Shown here: positions 16,977 to 27,025 of the stretch, piece by piece
Position numbering within the stretch: position 1 is the first letter of the stretch
Layout: the number at the start of each line of letters is the position of its first letter
DNA from: Achromobacter pulmonis
GTDB lineage: Bacteria; Pseudomonadota; Gammaproteobacteria; Burkholderiales; Burkholderiaceae_B
Reading direction: 5' to 3'
Assembly: GCF_002885955.2 (NCBI RefSeq)
Contig: NZ_POQS01000003.1
Location: 205,751 to 260,900 of the forward strand
DNA: 55,150 nucleotides
Notes under the pieces: model-generated
Seen by the model: the letters and a program-made list of their open reading frames with translations, nothing else
The model's database searches: none
What the model was told of the DNA's origin: nothing
Translations under genes and position numbers: made by a program

Positions 16977-18350
16977 ATGCTTAACGTAGTGATTCTCGCC
17001 GCCGGACTGGGCAAACGCATGCAGTCCGATCTTCCCAAAGTGCTGCACACGCTGGCGGGCAAGCCCATGCTGGCCCACGTGCTGGACAGCGCGCGCGCGC
17101 TCGAGCCGGCGCGCATCATCGTCGTGGTCGGCCACGGCGCGGATCGCGTCAAGCAGGCTTTCGAAGGCCAGCCCGACCTGCACTTCGCGCTGCAGCAGCC
17201 GCAGCAGGGCACCGGCCACGCGGTGCAGCAGGCCGTGCCGCTGCTGCTGGAAGGCGGCGGCCAGGACGACGTGACACTGGTGCTGTACGGCGACGTGCCG
17301 CTGGTGCAGCCCGACACGCTGCGCCGCCTGCTGCAGGCCCGCGGCGCCGGCGCCGCCGTGCTGACCGAAGTGCTGGCGGACTCCACCGGCTACGGCCGCA
17401 TCGTGCGCGACGCCGCCGGCAACGTGTGCCGCATCGTCGAGCACAAGGACGCCTCCGAAGGCGAGCTCGCCATCAAGGAAGTCAACACCGGCATCCTCAG
17501 CGCGCCCACCGCCAGGCTCAAGGACTGGCTGTCCCGCATCGACAACAACAACGCCCAGGGCGAGTACTACCTGACCGACACGGTCGGCCTGGCCGTGGCC
17601 GACGGCGTGCCGGTGGGCGCGGCGCAGCCGGGCGCGGCCTGGGAGACGCTGGGCGTGAACAGCCGCGTCCAGCAGGCCGAACTGGAGCGCCGCTGGCAGG
17701 CCGAGCAGGCCCGCCGCCAGCTCGAAGCCGGCGTCACGCTGGCCGATCCGGCGCGCTTCGACGTGCGCGGCACGCTCACCTGCGGGCGCGACGTGTTCAT
17801 CGACGTGGGCTGCGTGTTCGAAGGCAGCGTGACGCTGGCCGACGGCGTGCGCGTGGGCCCGCACTGCGTGCTGCGCGACGTCAGCGTCGGCGCGGGCACC
17901 CAGATCGAGGCCTTCAGCCACCTGCAGCAGGCCCTGGTGGGCAGCGACGCGCGCGTCGGCCCGTATGCGCGCCTGCGCCCCGGCGCCGAGCTCGGCGACC
18001 GCAGCCACGTGGGCAACTTCGTCGAGATCAAGAAAAGCGTGCTGGGCGAGGACAGCAAGGCCAATCACCTGGCCTACATCGGCGACGCCGACATCGGCGC
18101 GCGCGTGAACGTGGGGGCGGGCACCATCACCTGCAACTACGACGGCGTGAACAAGCACCGCACCGTCATCGAGGACGACGCCTTCATCGGCTCGGACACC
18201 CAGCTGGTGGCGCCGGTGCGCGTCGGCCGCGGCGCCACGCTGGGCGCGGGCACCACGCTGACGCGCGACGCGCCGGCCGACAAGCTGACCGTCTCGCGTC
18301 CCAAGCAGCTCACCATCGACGGTTGGCAGCGCCCGGTCAAGAAATCGTGA
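16977..18350 (+). CDS. glmU: Bifunctional N-acetylglucosamine-1-phosphate uridyltransferase / glucosamine-1-phosphate acetyltransferase
   Basis: Makes UDP-N-acetylglucosamine for peptidoglycan and lipopolysaccharide. The 457 residues match E. coli GlmU (456). The N-terminal pyrophosphorylase domain has [28 protein letters not shown] and YGDVPL; the C-terminal left-handed beta-helix has [17 protein letters not shown] and [10 protein letters not shown] of the acetyltransferase site. The start at 16977 places the Rossmann strand at the very N-terminus as in the family. Its stop codon overlaps the start of the MFS gene by one base. glmS, the earlier enzyme of the route, lies 4.5 kb downstream. 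Confidence 0.95.
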   Translation: MLNVVILAAGLGKRMQSDLPKVLHTLAGKPMLAHVLDSARALEPARIIVVVGHGADRVKQAFEGQPDLHFALQQPQQGTGHAVQQAVPLLLEGGGQDDVTLVLYGDVPLVQPDTLRRLLQARGAGAAVLTEVLADSTGYGRIVRDAAGNVCRIVEHKDASEGELAIKEVNTGILSAPTARLKDWLSRIDNNNAQGEYYLTDTVGLAVADGVPVGAAQPGAAWETLGVNSRVQQAELERRWQAEQARRQLEAGVTLADPARFDVRGTLTCGRDVFIDVGCVFEGSVTLADGVRVGPHCVLRDVSVGAGTQIEAFSHLQQALVGSDARVGPYARLRPGAELGDRSHVGNFVEIKKSVLGEDSKANHLAYIGDADIGARVNVGAGTITCNYDGVNKHRTVIEDDAFIGSDTQLVAPVRVGRGATLGAGTTLTRDAPADKLTVSRPKQLTIDGWQRPVKKS

Positions 18351-19729
18351 TGGAACAGCAAGACCGGGCGCCGGGCGGCGGCGCCAAGCCCGCCCCGCCC
18401 GACGGCCTGCCGACGCCGCGGCGCTATTGGGCCGCGGCAACGGTGATGACGGGCATCAGCCTGTCGGTGCTGGACACCACCATCGCCAACGTCGCGCTGC
18501 CCACCATCGCAGTCGATCTCAATGCCTCGCCGGCCCAGGCGGTCTGGATCGTCAACGCCTACAACCTGGCCGTGGTGACCATGCTGCTGCCGCTGTCGGC
18601 GCTGGCCGAGCGCATCGGTTTCCGCCGCATGTTCTCCTTCGGCCTGGCGCTGTTCACGCTGGCCTCGCTGGGCTGCGCCCTGGCCGGCACGCTGTGGCAG
18701 CTGACGGCGGCGCGGGTGTTCCAGGGCATAGGCGCGGCCACGCTGATGTGCATGTTCGGCGGGCTGGTGCGCAACATCTATCCGCTCAAGCTGCTGGGCC
18801 GCGGCATCAGCATCAACGCCACCACGGTGGCCATCATGTCGGTGCTGGGGCCGACCATCGGCTCGGCCATTCTCTCGGTGGCGCCCTGGCCGTGGATCTT
18901 CGCGGTCAACCTGCCCATCTGCGTGCTGGCCATGCTGGGGCTGCGCCACCTGCCGGAAGTGCCGCGCAACGACGTCAAGCTGGACTGGATCAGCGCCTTG
19001 TTGTGCATGCTGACCCTGGGCGTCTTCATTTCCGGCGTGGACATGATGGGCGAGGACCTGTTGCGCGGCATCGGCCTGGTGGCCATCGCCACGGTGGTCG
19101 GCCTGCTGCTGGTGCGCCGCGCCAGCCGCCAGCCCGCGCCGCTGGTGCCGGTGGACCTGCTGCGCATCCGCCCGCTGGCCTTCGCCGTGGCGGCCTCGGC
19201 CTGTACCTTCGCGGCGCAGATGGCGTCGTATGTGTCGCTGCCGTTCTATTTCCAGCAGGTGCTGGGCCGGCCCTACCTGGAGGTCGGCATGCTGATGGGC
19301 GCCTGGCCGGTGGGTACCGCCATCATCGCGCCCGTGGCGGGACGGCTGTCCGACCGCTACTCGGCCGCCACGCTCAGCGGCGTGGGCGCGGCCACCATGG
19401 TCATCGGCATGCTGTGGCTGGCCGTGCTGCCGGCCAGCGTCTCGAACTGGCCGGTCATCCTCGGGATGTTCGTGGCCGGCGTCGGCTTCGGGTTCTTCCA
19501 GACGCCCAACAACCGCGCCCTGCTGTCGTCGGCGCCCCGCTCGCGCAGCGGCGCGGCCGGCGGCCTGCAGGCCACCACCCGGGTGTTCGGCCAGAGCTTC
19601 GGCACCGCGCTGGTGGCGATCGCGTTCAGCATCAGCCTGGCCCACGGTCCGGCCCTGGCCCTGGTGCTGGGCATGATCTGCGCCGGCCTGGCGGTGGTGG
19701 TCAATACGGTGCGCTTCGCCAAGCTGTAG
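18350..19729 (+). CDS. MFS transporter, DHA2 (EmrB/QacA-like) drug exporter
   Basis: A 459-residue inner-membrane proton-driven exporter. Motif D1 ([17 protein letters not shown]) and the pattern of about 14 helices place it in the 14-TM DHA2 group that includes SmvA, QacA and EmrB. The motif-A-like segment [11 protein letters not shown] lies between helices 2 and 3. The ATG overlaps the glmU stop (TGATG), so translation is coupled to glmU, an unusual partner. The substrate cannot be inferred. Confidence 0.85.
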   Translation: MEQQDRAPGGGAKPAPPDGLPTPRRYWAAATVMTGISLSVLDTTIANVALPTIAVDLNASPAQAVWIVNAYNLAVVTMLLPLSALAERIGFRRMFSFGLALFTLASLGCALAGTLWQLTAARVFQGIGAATLMCMFGGLVRNIYPLKLLGRGISINATTVAIMSVLGPTIGSAILSVAPWPWIFAVNLPICVLAMLGLRHLPEVPRNDVKLDWISALLCMLTLGVFISGVDMMGEDLLRGIGLVAIATVVGLLLVRRASRQPAPLVPVDLLRIRPLAFAVAASACTFAAQMASYVSLPFYFQQVLGRPYLEVGMLMGAWPVGTAIIAPVAGRLSDRYSAATLSGVGAATMVIGMLWLAVLPASVSNWPVILGMFVAGVGFGFFQTPNNRALLSSAPRSRSGAAGGLQATTRVFGQSFGTALVAIAFSISLAHGPALALVLGMICAGLAVVVNTVRFAKL

Positions 19730-19751
19730 GGCGTCGGCCCCGCGCCGCTTC

Positions 19752-19790
19752 TATAATGGCGGCCTGCGCCCGGCTGCCGATGCCGGGCGC
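19752..19790 (+). promoter_or_regulatory. TATAAT box followed by a leader hairpin before ugd
   Basis: A consensus TATAAT at 19752-19757, with no convincing -35 element, is followed by a perfect 9-bp stem GCGCCCGGC (19766-19774) / GCCGGGCGC (19782-19790). A T5 run occurs 12 bases after the stem. It may be a promoter plus leader for ugd, or a poor terminator of the MFS gene. Confidence 0.35.
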
Positions 19791-19820
19791 GGGACTCGTC
19801 CATTTTTAAGGTGTGCAGGC

Positions 19821-21143
19821 ATGAAGATCACGGTCGTGGGTACCGGTTACGTGGGTTTGGTGTCGGGGGCGTGCCTGGCCGATATGGGCAACGACGTCAT
19901 GTGCCTGGACCTCGACGCCGACAAGATCGCCCTGCTGCGCCGCGGCGGCATCCCCATCTACGAGCCCGGCCTGGAAGACCTGGTGCGCCGCAACGTGCAG
20001 GCCGGCCGGCTGCATTTCACCGACGACGTGGCGCAAAGCGTGGCCTTCGGCGACGTGCAGTTCATCGCCGTGGGCACCCCGCCGGGCGAAGACGGCTCGG
20101 CCGACCTGAAGTACGTGCTGGCCGCCGCCCGCAACATCGCGCGCCACATGACGGCGCGCAAGCTGATCGTGGACAAGTCCACCGTGCCGGTGGGCACGGC
20201 CGACAAGGTGCGCGAAGTGGTCGCGCAGGAACTGGCCGCGCGCGGCGTGGACATTCCGTTCAGCGTCGCGTCCAACCCGGAATTCCTCAAGGAAGGCGCG
20301 GCCATCAACGACTTCATGAGCCCCGACCGTGTCGTGGTCGGCGCCGACGACGAATACACGATCGGCGTGATGCGCCGCATCTACGAGCCGTTCCAGCGCA
20401 CCCACGACCGCCTGATGGTGATGGACGTGCGCTCGGCCGAACTGACCAAGTACGCCGCCAACGCCATGCTGGCCACGCGCATTTCGTTCATGAATGAAAT
20501 GGCCAACCTGGCCGAGGCGCTGGGCGCCGACATCGAGCAGGTGCGCCGCGGCATCGGCGCCGACCCGCGCATCGGCTACCACTTCCTGTATCCGGGCGCC
20601 GGCTACGGCGGCTCGTGCTTTCCCAAGGACGTGCAGGCGCTGGTCAACACCGCCGCCGAGAACGCGCTGCCGATGCGCGTCATCGAGGCGGCCGAGGCCG
20701 CCAACCACGCGCAGAAATTCCGCCTCTCCGAGAAGCTGGTGAGCCACCTGGGCGAAGACCTGCGCGGGCGCAGGATCGCGCTGTGGGGCCTGTCGTTCAA
20801 GCCCAATACCGACGACATGCGCGAAGCGCCCAGCCTGACCGCGATCGCCGAACTCACGCGGCGCGGCGCCGAAGTGCGCGCCTACGACCCGGTGGCCATG
20901 CACGAGGCCGCCCGCGTGCTGGCCGGCCAGCCCGGCGTCACCTTCGCCACCGACATGTACGACGCGCTGGACGGCGCCGACGCGCTGCTCATCGCCACCG
21001 AATGGAAAGTGTTCCGCGCGCCCGACTTCGATCGCGTGAAATCCCTGCTCAAGACGCCGCTCATCATCGACGGCCGCAACCTGTACACGCCGGCCGACGT
21101 GCGCGCGATGGGCTTCCAGTACTCCGGCATCGGGCGCGCATGA
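19821..21143 (+). CDS. ugd: UDP-glucose/GDP-mannose 6-dehydrogenase
   Basis: Oxidises a nucleotide sugar twice with NAD to the uronate (UDP-glucuronate if UDP-glucose is the substrate), a precursor of capsule or lipopolysaccharide sugars. The 440 residues have the NAD site [14 protein letters not shown], the catalytic Cys in [16 protein letters not shown] near residue 260, and the C-terminal domain ([19 protein letters not shown]). Its last codon overlaps the start of the glycosyltransferase gene (ATGA), so the two are translationally coupled. Confidence 0.93.
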   Translation: MKITVVGTGYVGLVSGACLADMGNDVMCLDLDADKIALLRRGGIPIYEPGLEDLVRRNVQAGRLHFTDDVAQSVAFGDVQFIAVGTPPGEDGSADLKYVLAAARNIARHMTARKLIVDKSTVPVGTADKVREVVAQELAARGVDIPFSVASNPEFLKEGAAINDFMSPDRVVVGADDEYTIGVMRRIYEPFQRTHDRLMVMDVRSAELTKYAANAMLATRISFMNEMANLAEALGADIEQVRRGIGADPRIGYHFLYPGAGYGGSCFPKDVQALVNTAAENALPMRVIEAAEAANHAQKFRLSEKLVSHLGEDLRGRRIALWGLSFKPNTDDMREAPSLTAIAELTRRGAEVRAYDPVAMHEAARVLAGQPGVTFATDMYDALDGADALLIATEWKVFRAPDFDRVKSLLKTPLIIDGRNLYTPADVRAMGFQYSGIGRA

Positions 21144-22198
21144 AAATCCTGCAGCTGAACTTCGAGAAAGGCTGGCGCGGAGGCGAACGGCAGACCCTGT
21201 ACTGCATGCGCGCGTTCCGCAAGGCCGGCCACGAAGTCGAAGTCATGTGCCGCGAGGGCGCGCCGCTGGCCGAGCGCGCCCGCCAGGAAGGCTTCATCGC
21301 CCACACCTGCCGCAATGTGCCGGGGCAGCTGGCCTTTCTGGCCGGGGCCGGGCGCTACGACATCGTCCACGCCCAGACGGCCAACACCATCACCTGGGCG
21401 GTGCTGACCAAATGGCTGCACCGCCGCCCGGTGGCGTTCTCGCGCCGCACCTCGTTCGCGGTCAAGCCCGGCGACGAATGGAAGACCGGCTTCAAATGGC
21501 GCCACGCCGATCTGTTCGTGGCGATCAGCGAAATGGCCGCGGGCGAGCCGCGCCGCCTGGGTATCGAGCCCGTCATCATCCGCAGCGCCGTCGAGCCGCA
21601 CCGGATCGACGCCGAGAACGTCGCCGGCCTGGTGCGCGAATTCGATCTGGACGGCAAGAAGGTCATGGCCACCTCGGCCGCGCTGATCCGCGACAAGGAC
21701 CCGGTGACGCTGGTGCGCGCCGTGGGCGAATTGGCCAGGACGCGCCGCGATTTCGTGTTCCTGCACTTCGGCGCCGGCGGCGACCGCGAACAGCAGGCCA
21801 AAGACGAGGCGCGCAGGCTGGGTATCGAGGACGTCTACCGCTTCGCGGGTTTTCGCAAGGGCGTGGAAGACTTCTACAGCATTCTCGACGTGTTCGTCAT
21901 GAGCTCCGAGGAAGAAGCCCTGGGCAGCAGCGTGCTCGACGCCTTCCTGCAGCGGGTGCCGGTGGTGTCCACCGACGCCGGCGGCCTGAAGGAAAGCCTG
22001 GCCGACGGCCGCGGCGTGCTGGTCGCCGTGGGCGACTTCAAGGCCATGGCCCAGGGCATGGCGCGCTGCCTGGACGACGCGGCCTTCCGCCAGGAAGTCA
22101 CCGAGCGCGCCTACGAATACGTGCGCAGCGAGCACGACGTGCAGGAAATGGGCAACCGCTACCTGGCGCAGTTCGAGCGCCTGCTGGCGCGCCGCTGA
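21140..22198 (+). CDS. GT4-family glycosyltransferase
   Basis: A 352-residue GT-B fold retaining glycosyltransferase. The N-terminal half starts [26 protein letters not shown] (donor-side glycine loop), and the C-terminal half has [36 protein letters not shown] with the E-x7-E type pattern of GT4 enzymes, then [11 protein letters not shown]. No membrane segment is seen. Overlap with ugd suggests that it uses a uronate sugar or acts in the same envelope polysaccharide pathway, but the acceptor is unknown. Confidence 0.85.
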   Translation: MKILQLNFEKGWRGGERQTLYCMRAFRKAGHEVEVMCREGAPLAERARQEGFIAHTCRNVPGQLAFLAGAGRYDIVHAQTANTITWAVLTKWLHRRPVAFSRRTSFAVKPGDEWKTGFKWRHADLFVAISEMAAGEPRRLGIEPVIIRSAVEPHRIDAENVAGLVREFDLDGKKVMATSAALIRDKDPVTLVRAVGELARTRRDFVFLHFGAGGDREQQAKDEARRLGIEDVYRFAGFRKGVEDFYSILDVFVMSSEEEALGSSVLDAFLQRVPVVSTDAGGLKESLADGRGVLVAVGDFKAMAQGMARCLDDAAFRQEVTERAYEYVRSEHDVQEMGNRYLAQFERLLARR

Positions 22199-22207
22199 AG
22201 CCCGCGT

Positions 22208-22696
22208 TCAGGCGCGCAGGTCGATGCGCGTCTCGAACTTGGCGCGATGCACCGAGAAGAACGTGCGCACGTTGCGCACATTGGCCTGGGCGGTGAACGC
22301 CCGGTGCGCCAGCGCGTGATAGGCCGGCATGTCCCGGACCTGCGCGATCACCACGAAATCCGGCCCCGGCGACACCCGGTAGCACTGCAGCACCGCGCGC
22401 TCGGCCTGCAGGCTTTGTTCGAACTCGTCCAGGCGCTCGGCCGCCTGCACGTCGAGCGTGATTTCCACGATGGCCGTCAGCGTGCTGCCCAGCTTCTCGG
22501 GCGCCAGGATCGCCACCTGCCGGTCGATCACGCCTTCGTCCACCAGCCGGCGCACCCGCCGCAGACAGGTCGGCGGCGAGGCATGCACGCGCAACGCCAG
22601 GTCCTGGTTGGTCAGCGAGCAGTCTTCTTGTAACTGTTCAAGAATGCGCCGGTCCAGATCGTCCAGCTCAGGCAGCGTAATCGGCGGGTTTTGCAT
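22208..22696 (-). CDS. Lrp/AsnC-family transcriptional regulator
   Basis: A 162-residue regulator with an N-terminal winged helix-turn-helix (LDDLDRRILEQLQEDCSLTNQDLALRVHASPPTCLRRVRRL) and a C-terminal RAM ligand domain (AIVEITLD..., VLQCYRVSPGPDFVVIAQVRDMPAYHAL). The start at 22696 is ATG; a TTG four codons upstream is the only alternative. It is divergent from glmS, and the A+T-rich gap between them contains two palindromes that may be its operators. The effector is probably an amino acid, by family. Confidence 0.88.
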   Translation of the reverse strand: MQNPPITLPELDDLDRRILEQLQEDCSLTNQDLALRVHASPPTCLRRVRRLVDEGVIDRQVAILAPEKLGSTLTAIVEITLDVQAAERLDEFEQSLQAERAVLQCYRVSPGPDFVVIAQVRDMPAYHALAHRAFTAQANVRNVRTFFSVHRAKFETRIDLRA

Positions 22697-22743
22697 GATT
22701 AATTTCAAAATCGTCGTCTATAAGAAAGATAATTTAATCACAA

Positions 22744-22797
22744 ATATGTAAGGGAATTAACTTACATATATAGCCAGATAAAGAAATCAAATTTCTT
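22744..22797. promoter_or_regulatory. Two palindromes in the lrp-like/glmS divergent region
   Basis: ATATGTAAG (22744-22752) and CTTACATAT (22761-22769) form a perfect 9-bp inverted repeat with an 8-base spacer. AAGAAAT (22781-22787) and ATTTCTT (22791-22797) form a second, 7-bp one. Both lie in an A+T-rich control region between the divergent regulator and glmS genes, as expected of operators for a dimeric regulator such as the Lrp-like protein. Confidence 0.5.
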
Positions 22798-22847
22798 GCC
22801 GTCGCGAGCACAATGCGTCCGTACCTGAACTTTCCGGAGCTCCTCCT

Positions 22848-24680
<1,833 letters not shown>

Positions 24681-24906
24681 GGCGGGGGGTGGCGCCGGCG
24701 TGAAGACAAGGAATAAGTCGGTTGCGCGGAATTAAAGTCGGTCGCAGCGCGAACGTCTTCGTTCTCTTGCTATTTGCTTTTATCGCATCTCGATATCTTT
24801 CGTTTAGGTAGGGAAGGTCGCCTCGGCGGCCTTCTATGCATCGAGCATGCATGCGAACTAAAGACGAACAAATTCAGCCGGTGAACCCTCCCAGTCTTAC
24901 TTGGTT
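24681..24906. other. Junction between glmS and the A+T-rich island
   Basis: No gene is visible in these 226 bases. A hairpin at 24813-24834 (GAAGGTCGCC / GGCGGCCTTC, one T-G pair) may end glmS transcription, although it is followed by TATGC and not by a T run. I see no tRNA end or obvious direct repeat that would mark an integration site. Base composition shifts towards A+T from about 24750 onward. Confidence 0.4.
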
Positions 24907-26070
24907 TTACCGGTTTGGAGCCCAGTCGCCCTCCTGGTTGTAATTGTCCGATCGTTCTATACCTGCCGCTTGCCAGACCAAATCGAAAACCGGCTTCAAC
25001 GCATGCTCGGCGCTGAGATCGCCAGGAAGTAATACGTCTGGCAGAACGAGCGTCTGACGGTCGAAGTAGCCCTGGTGATCTTCGAGGGGGTAACGGAATC
25101 GGTCGATGCCCAGCTCCACCTGATCGGCATTTAGCAGTGAGACCATAAGTGTCATCTCCGTTCCAATTTCGAGGTGGATGTACTCGTCTCGAAGAGCGCG
25201 TACTAGTGCGATAAAATCTCGCTCGTACGCTAGGCTACCGAGCGCGGCTCGAGCCCCCTCGTCGTACGTCAAGACTTTTACGGCCTCGAAATACCCGTTT
25301 CGAAACAGTTGCGAGTACCCGTGGGTCCCGAGTGGGCCGGGGTTTCGAACAGCTAGCGCTCCATCTGCATTGACCCGTGAACGAGCTGCAGTTGGACTCA
25401 ATACTGGCAAGTCACGGAGCTGCATGTAGGGGATGGGGTCGATTTGAACGGCCCCCAAGGCGGCCTGCGTCGGTACGAAATGGCCTACGAGTAGCGCGCC
25501 TGGCACGAGGCGATGCGGGCCTTCTCCTGCAATCAGCTTGCCAAGCCGTTCGGATCTGAAATCTCGGACGCGTTGCGCCTGATTCTCTGATCGTAAAAAG
25601 AGGCCCCTGATCTCTGGGACATCAAGTTGCCGCTTGCGACCGTTTTCCCGAGTGAAGAAGTGCTGATTTGTCCGCACCCGGTGAGGCCCCGCCCAGCTTT
25701 GGGGCGCTCGCACCACAATCACGAATCCGTCTGCGACTGTTGTTGCCTGCACTTGCAGGCCTGGCACCCTCGGTTCGATTCCATTGAGCAGTACGTCCTG
25801 AAGACGTCGACATTCCTCGTCGGCATTCCCCTGTAGCGCAGAAATGGCGGCAGCTCGACCCTCGTCATCCTCTTCAATGCCATAAACCAGATCTCCCCCA
25901 CTGCTGTTCGCGAACGCCGATACATCAGCTAAGAACTCGTGTCTTCCACCGGCGTCGGGCCTGGGGAGCTCTCGTTTGAACTCCAGGTAGGTTCCTTCAG
26001 CATGGCGCTCGGCGACGAGCGTTTGGATGTCATCTTGAGTGATTTTTAAGAGGTCACGAGGAAGGCTCAT
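24907..26070 (-). CDS. AlbA_2/Schlafen-domain protein, last gene of the IetAS-type operon
   Basis: A 387-residue protein. Residues about 12-150 read as an AlbA_2 (Schlafen-like) domain: EGTYLEFKRELP with E25, E30 and K32, then FLADVSAFANSSGGDLVYGIEED, the classic glycine pair of the fold. The five-residue spacing of E25 and E30 equals that of two active-site Glu residues in the mammalian Schlafen tRNase SLFN13, so an RNase function is conceivable but unproven. The C-terminal ~230 residues match nothing I recognise. It starts 21 bases after the upstream gene without a clear ribosome site. Composition is A+T-rich compared with the core genes. It could also be an ATP-binding regulator, as this domain is often annotated. 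Confidence 0.7.
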   Translation of the reverse strand: MSLPRDLLKITQDDIQTLVAERHAEGTYLEFKRELPRPDAGGRHEFLADVSAFANSSGGDLVYGIEEDDEGRAAAISALQGNADEECRRLQDVLLNGIEPRVPGLQVQATTVADGFVIVVRAPQSWAGPHRVRTNQHFFTRENGRKRQLDVPEIRGLFLRSENQAQRVRDFRSERLGKLIAGEGPHRLVPGALLVGHFVPTQAALGAVQIDPIPYMQLRDLPVLSPTAARSRVNADGALAVRNPGPLGTHGYSQLFRNGYFEAVKVLTYDEGARAALGSLAYERDFIALVRALRDEYIHLEIGTEMTLMVSLLNADQVELGIDRFRYPLEDHQGYFDRQTLVLPDVLLPGDLSAEHALKPVFDLVWQAAGIERSDNYNQEGDWAPNR

Positions 26071-26091
26071 AGTGCAAAGAAAATGTAGTGG

Positions 26092-27003
26092 TCAGCAGTT
26101 TGAAATGTCCCATCGCTTTGCAGCTGACATAGTGTCAATGCTGAACACCATGTAATTGAAAGGAATCGGTGTGGATTGGTCGTGCCGGTAGCAGATCGCC
26201 ATGCCGTCGTCGTTCCATGCGAAGTCATCCCATTTCCACCGAGAGCCCTCGTCGCTTTGCAAGACGACGTACGAACCGGCTCGAAGCCGCACGGAAGATC
26301 GGCCTTCACCGAAGTCTAGGCCTAGGTCAAAGGTGTGAACCTGGACATTTTTTTTGTCAGTAAGAGCCTGTTTGACTGCGGCGATGGTCAAATTCGTGAA
26401 GGGAATGAGCGCAGGCTGCGCGGTATGCAGCAAGGATAGCCCACCCCGAAATGCAGGTGAGTCGAGCGTTTCCAAGATCTTGCTGTCGCCGGAGCTTCGA
26501 ACATTTACGGTGCGCCCCTTGAAGGAAATGCCCTCCGCGGACACGTTCAGCCCCATGAAGATTGGTGCCCCAGAGACTCCAGCGGCAGCGCCGTCGGCCG
26601 CGTCAAAGCGGCGAGCGAAGGTCAGATCTTCCTTCTTCGTCTCCGCTTGGTTGCAGCCGGAGAACTCGCACAAAATGGTGTGCTTCCCTAAGCCGGGATA
26701 GCTTGCTACGTGGAACTTATCAAGCGTGATCTTGATAGGTTTTCCGATGAGTTCAGGTTGGGCCGTGATCCTGCTGGCTCCGAGAATTTCTCGATCTCTG
26801 GGATGATCGTCCTGCGGCACAAAGCCGACGATCATGCCTGTATGACTGTAGGCCTTGCGGGTGAATAAGCCTCCCGTCTGACCTGAGAAGCCCGCAGCAA
26901 GCAGCTCTCGCTCGCCCTCTGCGTCGCCAATCAGCGCAAGGTACTCAGCGATTTCTTTGTTCGAACGATAGCCGAGTGAGTTGTTTTGGCTGTAGGTAGG
27001 CAT
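26092..27003 (-). CDS. Unrecognised 303-residue protein of the IetAS-type operon
   Basis: I do not recognise the family with confidence. The protein has no signal peptide or membrane segment. Residues 90-170 are the most structured-looking part: a beta-rich segment (PIKITLDKFHVASYPGLGKHTILCEF) then a glycine-rich turn (GAAAGVSGAPIFMGLNV) and SFKGRTVNVRS. The C-terminal part (VHTFDLGLDF, RLRAGSYVVLQS) is also beta-rich and ends with many aromatic residues. The start at 27003 begins MPTYSQNNSLGY; the frame runs open further upstream over the protease gene but that is overlap. It begins 22 bases after the protease stop codon, so cotranscription is very likely. It may be an accessory or substrate of the protease. 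Confidence 0.7.
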   Translation of the reverse strand: MPTYSQNNSLGYRSNKEIAEYLALIGDAEGERELLAAGFSGQTGGLFTRKAYSHTGMIVGFVPQDDHPRDREILGASRITAQPELIGKPIKITLDKFHVASYPGLGKHTILCEFSGCNQAETKKEDLTFARRFDAADGAAAGVSGAPIFMGLNVSAEGISFKGRTVNVRSSGDSKILETLDSPAFRGGLSLLHTAQPALIPFTNLTIAAVKQALTDKKNVQVHTFDLGLDFGEGRSSVRLRAGSYVVLQSDEGSRWKWDDFAWNDDGMAICYRHDQSTPIPFNYMVFSIDTMSAAKRWDISNC

Positions 27004-27025
27004 GTTATGTCTTGAGATGTGTAAG

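Noticed and set aside
19766..19790. Perfect 9-bp hairpin as terminator of the MFS gene.
   Set aside because: The T run is 12 bases away from the stem and a TATAAT box lies just before it, so a leader structure for ugd is at least as likely.
24681..24906. Attachment site or tRNA fragment at the left edge of the island.
   Set aside because: No cloverleaf, CCA-type end or direct repeat shared with the right edge could be found by eye.
26092..27003. GVSGAPIF in the unknown island protein looks like the GxSGxP motif of trypsin-like proteases.
   Set aside because: No His and Asp at the usual spacing and order are visible before it, and the surrounding sequence does not read as a chymotrypsin fold. 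The resemblance is too short to call a protease.
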